Below are positions 4,643-7,235 of a stretch of 7,235 nt of DNA, in pieces (the stretch's first letter is position 1; every line of letters begins with the position of its first letter). Under the pieces are notes generated by a model. It had not been told where the DNA came from. It was given only the letters and a program-made list of their open reading frames with translations, and searched no databases. The stretch lies in the NCBI GenBank assembly GCA_017394565.1, contig JAFPXW010000275.1, positions 1 through 7,235 on the forward strand, in the 5' to 3' direction. The position numbers and the translations under genes are program-made. Origin of the DNA: Oscillospiraceae bacterium (GTDB lineage Bacteria > Bacillota > Clostridia > Oscillospirales > Ruminococcaceae).

Positions 4643-5101
4643 TCAGTCTTTCAGGCTCTTATACAAACTGACGTGTGCGTCGAGATCCTGAAAACCGTTT
4701 TTCTGATAGAACCGGTACGCCGGCTTGTCACTGTCGGTTTGCAGGAAAATGCCGGACAGTCCGCGGTTCCGGATGTCCTCGGAGATCATCTCTATGAAGC
4801 GCGTGCCGAGGCCCTGTCCTTGCAGAGCCGGATCGACGCAGAATTCTTCGATGTTGTAATTCGTCCCCTCCCACCAGTGACGGATCATGCCGATGGAGAG
4901 CGCGGCGAGTGTGCCATCGATGAACAGCCCGTAGTGCAGCGCATGGTACGGGCTTGTGATCTCTTTCATGTATTCCATGAGCTGGGTTTCATCGCTCCAG
5001 TCGTCATTCCACGGCGCACGTCCGAATGCCGTTTTGTAAAGCTGTGCCATCTGCGGAAGATCGCTTTCGCTGAGTGTGGTGAATCGTTCGGTTTGCGGCA
5101 T
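4643..5101 (-). CDS. GNAT family N-acetyltransferase
   Basis: A 152-residue acetyl-CoA dependent acetyltransferase made of a single GNAT domain. Motif A is clear: the strand IEEFCVDP (84-91) followed by the pyrophosphate-binding loop QGQGLG (94-99). Motif B is YRFYQKNGF (129-137), a typical C-terminal acetyl-CoA signature with the conserved tyrosine. The acceptor substrate cannot be told; related proteins act on small amines, aminoglycosides or protein N-termini. It is the last gene of a three-gene operon, starting 20 bases after the transferase stop, with its own strong site GGAGG (5107-5111) 5 bases from the ATG. Nothing in the residues points to an antibiotic-resistance enzyme. Confidence 0.9.
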   Translation of the reverse strand: MPQTERFTTLSESDLPQMAQLYKTAFGRAPWNDDWSDETQLMEYMKEITSPYHALHYGLFIDGTLAALSIGMIRHWWEGTNYNIEEFCVDPALQGQGLGTRFIEMISEDIRNRGLSGIFLQTDSDKPAYRFYQKNGFQDLDAHVSLYKSLKD

Positions 5102-5121
5102 GGTGGCCTCCTTTTTGGCTT

Positions 5122-5685
5122 TCAGCGGTTCAGGATGCAGACTGAGATGACGAATCCGTCCTCGATGGTCTGCCAGAATCTGGCATCTGGTTTAGAGCAG
5201 CGGATGCCGTCGTTTGTGAAGGTGAAACTGACCTCGCGCATCGGGTACGAAATGCCGATGCCGAGGGCTTTGACGTAGGATTCCTTGAGCGTCCAGATGC
5301 GCGTGAAAAACAAGTCCTTGTCCTTTGCAGCTTCCAGTGCCGTCTGTTCCTCCTGCGAAAAAACGCGCCGGACGACCGGCGGCTTCAGGGGGCGTCTGCC
5401 TTCCGTGTCCACGCCGCATTCAAACGGTGACAGCAGACACGCTGCCAGCCCCTTGCAGTGGGAGAGGTTGAATTTCACCTCCGGAAGCTCCGGAAAATAG
5501 GGCTTTCCCATCTCGGTGCGCAAAACGGACGGCGAACCCGACAAGCGGATCCGCCGATCTTTCGTATACAGCGGCAGGCAGTCCGTCAGCATGGCGTGTG
5601 CGGCGGCTGACTGCACCTTCTCCGTCTGTTCCGCCGGACAGATGTACAGCGCTCCGAAGGATGCCGGCAGGTCGAGCTGCCTCAT
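5122..5685 (-). CDS. Sfp-type 4'-phosphopantetheinyl transferase
   Basis: A 187-residue enzyme that moves the phosphopantetheine arm of coenzyme A onto a serine of acyl or peptidyl carrier proteins, making them active. Family marks in order: KPYFPE (61-66), FNLSHC (72-77), the magnesium-binding GVDTE (D93, E95), and WTLKESYVKALG (131-142, with K134, E135 and K139). It is somewhat short compared with Sfp (about 224). The start is ATG 5685, which overlaps the regulator stop (ATGA) and follows AAGGAA (5691-5696) by 5 bases; a longer open frame to 5775 lies inside the regulator gene and is rejected. Translational coupling to the regulator is likely. No carrier protein, NRPS or PKS gene is in the window, so it may serve fatty acid synthesis or a distant cluster. 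Confidence 0.92.
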   Translation of the reverse strand: MRQLDLPASFGALYICPAEQTEKVQSAAAHAMLTDCLPLYTKDRRIRLSGSPSVLRTEMGKPYFPELPEVKFNLSHCKGLAACLLSPFECGVDTEGRRPLKPPVVRRVFSQEEQTALEAAKDKDLFFTRIWTLKESYVKALGIGISYPMREVSFTFTNDGIRCSKPDARFWQTIEDGFVISVCILNR

Positions 5686-6074
5686 CCCAGTTCCTTCGGG
5701 ATGTAGCCCTTTTCGGTCACGTAACTGCGCAGACGCAGGTACGTTTCCTCGCTGATGACGTGCTCGATCTTGCACGCATCCTTCTCGGCGGTGACGGGAT
5801 TGACACCGAGATACTGCGCGAAAAAGTCCGTGATGAGCGTGTGACGCTCGTAAACGGAGATCGCACGCTTTGTGCCGGACTTGGTCAGCTTGATGCCGCC
5901 GTCTTCGCCGACGATGACAAGTCCCTCCTCGCGGAGAATGCGCATGGCGCGGCTGACGCTGGCTTTCGTGAAACCAAGCTCATTGGCAACGTCCACGCTG
6001 CGGACAAAGGGACTTTTACGAGTCAGAAGATAGATCGTTTCCAGGTAGTCTTCACCGGATTCATGCAGTGACAT
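5682..6074 (-). CDS. DtxR/MntR-family metal-dependent transcriptional regulator
   Basis: A 130-residue repressor that binds DNA when loaded with Mn(II) or Fe(II). Residues 1 to about 65 form the winged helix (EDYLETIYLL, DVANELGFTKASVSRAMRIL), and about 70-130 the metal-binding dimer domain; the SH3-like third domain of classical DtxR is absent, as in MntR. Likely metal ligands are D9, E12, H78, C101, E104 and H105. D9 matches the MntR-type position (Met in DtxR), while C101-x-x-E-H matches DtxR rather than the Glu of MntR, so this is a mixed site. The start at 6074 is chosen for AAAGGAG (6081-6087), 6 bases upstream; a longer frame to 6155 would begin inside the promoter. It is the first gene of the operon with the transferase and acetyltransferase. 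Confidence 0.92.
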   Translation of the reverse strand: MSLHESGEDYLETIYLLTRKSPFVRSVDVANELGFTKASVSRAMRILREEGLVIVGEDGGIKLTKSGTKRAISVYERHTLITDFFAQYLGVNPVTAEKDACKIEHVISEETYLRLRSYVTEKGYIPKELG

Positions 6075-6090
6075 AGGCTGCTCCTTTCTC

Positions 6091-6109
6091 TGCCGGAGAA
6101 CCTCCGGCA
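6091..6109 (-). promoter_or_regulatory. Hairpin in the leader of the metal-regulator mRNA
   Basis: TGCCGGAG (6091-6098) and CTCCGGCA (6102-6109) form a perfect 8-bp stem with a 3-base loop, three bases upstream of the ribosome binding site at 6081-6087. Read on the minus strand, it lies between the promoter and the start codon. It may stabilise the 5' end or influence ribosome access. The DNA form is also an inverted repeat and could be a protein site. Confidence 0.5.
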
Positions 6110-6126
6110 TTTCTGTAGTTCCTTTT

Positions 6127-6155
6127 ATTTTACCACATTTTAAATGAAAAATCAA
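6127..6155 (-). promoter_or_regulatory. Promoter of the regulator-transferase-acetyltransferase operon
   Basis: On the minus strand, TTGATT (6150-6155) and TAAAAT (6127-6132) are 17 bases apart. Transcription should begin near 6120. The spacer holds a small inverted repeat, CATTT-T-AAATG (6136-6146), a candidate but unproven regulator site. Confidence 0.7.
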
Positions 6156-6273
6156 CCGTTTTTCAGGAATTTTCTGACTGGTTGACGGAAAATGAGATGA
6201 AATCTCGATTCTGCGTCCTTTTGGAGCATTTCTGCGTCAGTATGCAGGGACGCGAAAAAGTTTCCGGAATACC
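6152..6273. other. Divergent intergenic region with small repeats
   Basis: No gene is seen between the two divergent promoters. It holds TCAACC (6152-6157) facing GGTTGA (6180-6185), a 5-bp hairpin GAGAT-gaa-ATCTC (6194-6206), and a direct repeat TTCTGCGTC at 6209-6217 and 6230-6238 whose copies are offset by exactly 21 bp. None is recognised as a known site. Confidence 0.45.
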
Positions 6274-6302
6274 TTGACTTTCGATGCGTATCATGCTATA
6301 AT
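6274..6302 (+). promoter_or_regulatory. Promoter of the ABC exporter operon (extended -10)
   Basis: TTGACT (6274-6279), a 17-base spacer and TATAAT (6297-6302) preceded by TGC, forming an extended -10 (TGCTATAAT). The expected transcription start is near 6309, inside the inverted repeat that follows. The leader is about 65 bases long. Confidence 0.87.
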
Positions 6303-6319
6303 GTAAACAGAATTTACAT
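6301..6319. promoter_or_regulatory. Candidate operator of the ABC exporter operon
   Basis: ATGTAAA (6301-6307) and TTTACAT (6313-6319) are perfect reverse complements with the 5-base spacer CAGAA. The site overlaps the end of the -10 and the transcription start, the usual place for a repressor. Exporters of this kind are often controlled by small GntR (YtrA-type) repressors, but no such gene is in the window, so the partner is unknown. Confidence 0.7.
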
Positions 6320-6374
6320 AGAGGGGCGAACCTGAACAAAGGGGCGTTCCCGGCGTGAAAGAGAGGTCAGTTTT

Positions 6375-7106
6375 ATGGCAAATGCACTGGAAGTCACGCA
6401 TCTGAGCAAAGCCTACGGCAAGAAGCAGGCGGTGCGTGACGTGAGTTTTACCATCGGAGAGGGCGAGATCTTCGGTCTGATGGGTATGAACGGCGCAGGA
6501 AAAACCACCATCCTGCGTATGCTGGCGACGCTTCTGCGGCCGGACAGCGGTGATGCGGTCATTGACGGTCACAGCGTCGTGAAGGAACCCGACCGCGTGC
6601 GTGCGTGTATCACCTATCTTCCCGACGAGGCAGGGGCTTACCGCACGATGAAGGGCAGACGGTATCTGGAATTCATTGCAGGACTGTATTTCAAGGATGA
6701 GGACGCGCAGGAGGAATGTGTCAAGCGCGGCGAAGCCATCTGCGGACTCGGCGATGCGCTCGACCAGAAGATCCAGACCTATTCGCGCGGTATGACGCGA
6801 AAGCTCGTTCTGGCGCGGACGGTCATGCCGCAGCCCAGACTTGCCATCCTCGACGAACCGACCAGTGGTCTGGATGTCCTCAATTCCCTCGACATCCGCA
6901 AGACCATCCGCCGGTGCGCGGATGAGTATGGCACGGCGTTCCTGCTGTCGTCGCACCATATGCAGGAGGTGCGGAATACCGCCGACCGCGGTGCGATCAT
7001 GAAGAACGGCCAATTTCTGGCGGAGGGTACGATCACAGAGATCCTCGCCAAATACGAAACAGACGACCTCGAAACGGCGTTTGAAAGGGCGGTGCGTGAC
7101 GAATGA
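6375..7106 (+). CDS. ABC transporter ATP-binding protein (ABC-2 exporter type, NatA-like)
   Basis: A 243-residue cytoplasmic ATPase that powers an exporter. Walker A is GMNGAGKTT (37-45, K43); the Q-loop position reads YLPDE (81-85), with Asp where most ABC proteins have Gln; the signature is YSRGM (136-140) in place of LSGGQ; Walker B is LAILDE (156-161); the D-loop is SGLD (164-167); and the switch histidine is H194 in LSSHH. The YSRGM-type signature and non-Gln Q-loop are common in the CcmA/NatA branch of exporters, so these are family features and not signs of decay. The ribosome binding site GAGAGG (6361-6366) is 8 bases from the ATG. The permease gene overlaps its stop (ATGA). The substrate is unknown; NatA-type sodium export, drug export or peptide export all fit. 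Confidence 0.93.
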   Translation: MANALEVTHLSKAYGKKQAVRDVSFTIGEGEIFGLMGMNGAGKTTILRMLATLLRPDSGDAVIDGHSVVKEPDRVRACITYLPDEAGAYRTMKGRRYLEFIAGLYFKDEDAQEECVKRGEAICGLGDALDQKIQTYSRGMTRKLVLARTVMPQPRLAILDEPTSGLDVLNSLDIRKTIRRCADEYGTAFLLSSHHMQEVRNTADRGAIMKNGQFLAEGTITEILAKYETDDLETAFERAVRDE

Positions 7107-7235
7107 GAAATTTACTGCGAAAGGAGCTTTCGGAGCTTCTCAATAAACAAATGCTGATCTCCCTCGTGGTGAGCTTTGCCATTATCATGATGCTCGGCAC
7201 GATGATGACCACCATCCTCGGCTCAGAAATGGCAG
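7103..7235 (+). CDS. ABC-2 type permease, N-terminal part (cut by window end)
   Basis: The first 44 codons of a membrane protein. It begins MRNLLRKELSELLNKQ, a basic amphipathic start typical of ABC-2 permeases (RKE-L pattern before the first helix), and continues with a hydrophobic segment from about residue 17 to 40 (LISLVVSFAIIMMLGTMMTTIL), the first membrane helix. Its ATG overlaps the stop of the ATPase gene, and only a weak ribosome binding site precedes it, so translation is probably coupled. It should be the membrane partner of the ATPase. The rest of the gene lies outside the window. Confidence 0.85.
   Translation, partial: MRNLLRKELSELLNKQMLISLVVSFAIIMMLGTMMTTILGSEMA

Noticed and set aside
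4610..5278. A 222-codon open frame on the plus strand across the acetyltransferase and transferase genes
   Set aside because: It crosses two real genes and a gene boundary, has no proper ribosome binding site, and its translation has no recognisable domain.
5686..5775. 30-residue extension of the phosphopantetheinyl transferase
   Set aside because: It lies wholly inside the regulator gene, while ATG 5685 has a good ribosome site and the usual ATGA overlap.
6075..6155. 27-residue extension of the metal regulator
   Set aside because: It would start at the -35 element and read through the promoter, the leader hairpin and the ribosome binding site; ATG 6074 fits the family start.
6136..6185. 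Known MntR or DtxR box at the regulator's own promoter
   Set aside because: The small inverted repeats here (CATTT-T-AAATG; TCAACC facing GGTTGA) do not match the family boxes I know well enough to name them, so they are listed only as structure.

Overview
The window looks like chromosomal DNA of a low-to-moderate G+C Firmicute, most likely an anaerobic gut or rumen clostridium of the Ruminococcus/Oscillospiraceae kind. This rests on strong AGGAGG-type ribosome binding sites, near-consensus sigma-A promoters with 17-bp spacers, a Rex redox repressor, a two-domain DtxR/MntR-type regulator, and a secreted cysteine peptidase whose C-terminal domain resembles those on clostridial cell-wall enzymes. 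The genus is an inference from gene style; no marker gene proves it.

Layout: (1) 48-1404, plus strand: a histidine phosphatase and the redox repressor rex, which has its own promoter, a structured ~100-nt leader and a strong terminator. (2) 1460-2972: an A+T-rich accessory-looking island. A small XRE repressor gene on the minus strand faces a divergent unit that holds a possible 22-residue hydrophobic cysteine-bearing peptide and a secreted C39-like cysteine peptidase. The region between them carries three copies of an 18-bp inverted repeat, TTRACGG-N4-CCGTTRA or close to it. Two of these sit on the -35 element and just after the -10 element of a near-perfect promoter. (3) 2983-4594: a monocistronic cytoplasmic SASA-family (sialate O-acetylesterase-like) carbohydrate esterase with its own promoter and a perfect 16-bp-stem terminator. 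(4) 6155 down to 4643, minus strand: a three-gene operon of metal-dependent regulator, Sfp-type phosphopantetheinyl transferase and GNAT acetyltransferase. (5) 6274-7235, plus strand: an ABC-2 type exporter operon, with a complete ATPase and the first 44 codons of a permease. Its promoter is followed at once by a perfect inverted repeat, probably an operator.

Most of the window is ordinary core or near-core material. The part most likely to be a poorly described system is the XRE / micropeptide / secreted peptidase module at 1460-2972. It combines a dedicated repressor, a repeated operator, a tightly controlled promoter, a tiny membrane-like peptide and a cell-wall-targeted cysteine peptidase, in DNA whose composition differs from its flanks. 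What it does cannot be told from sequence alone.
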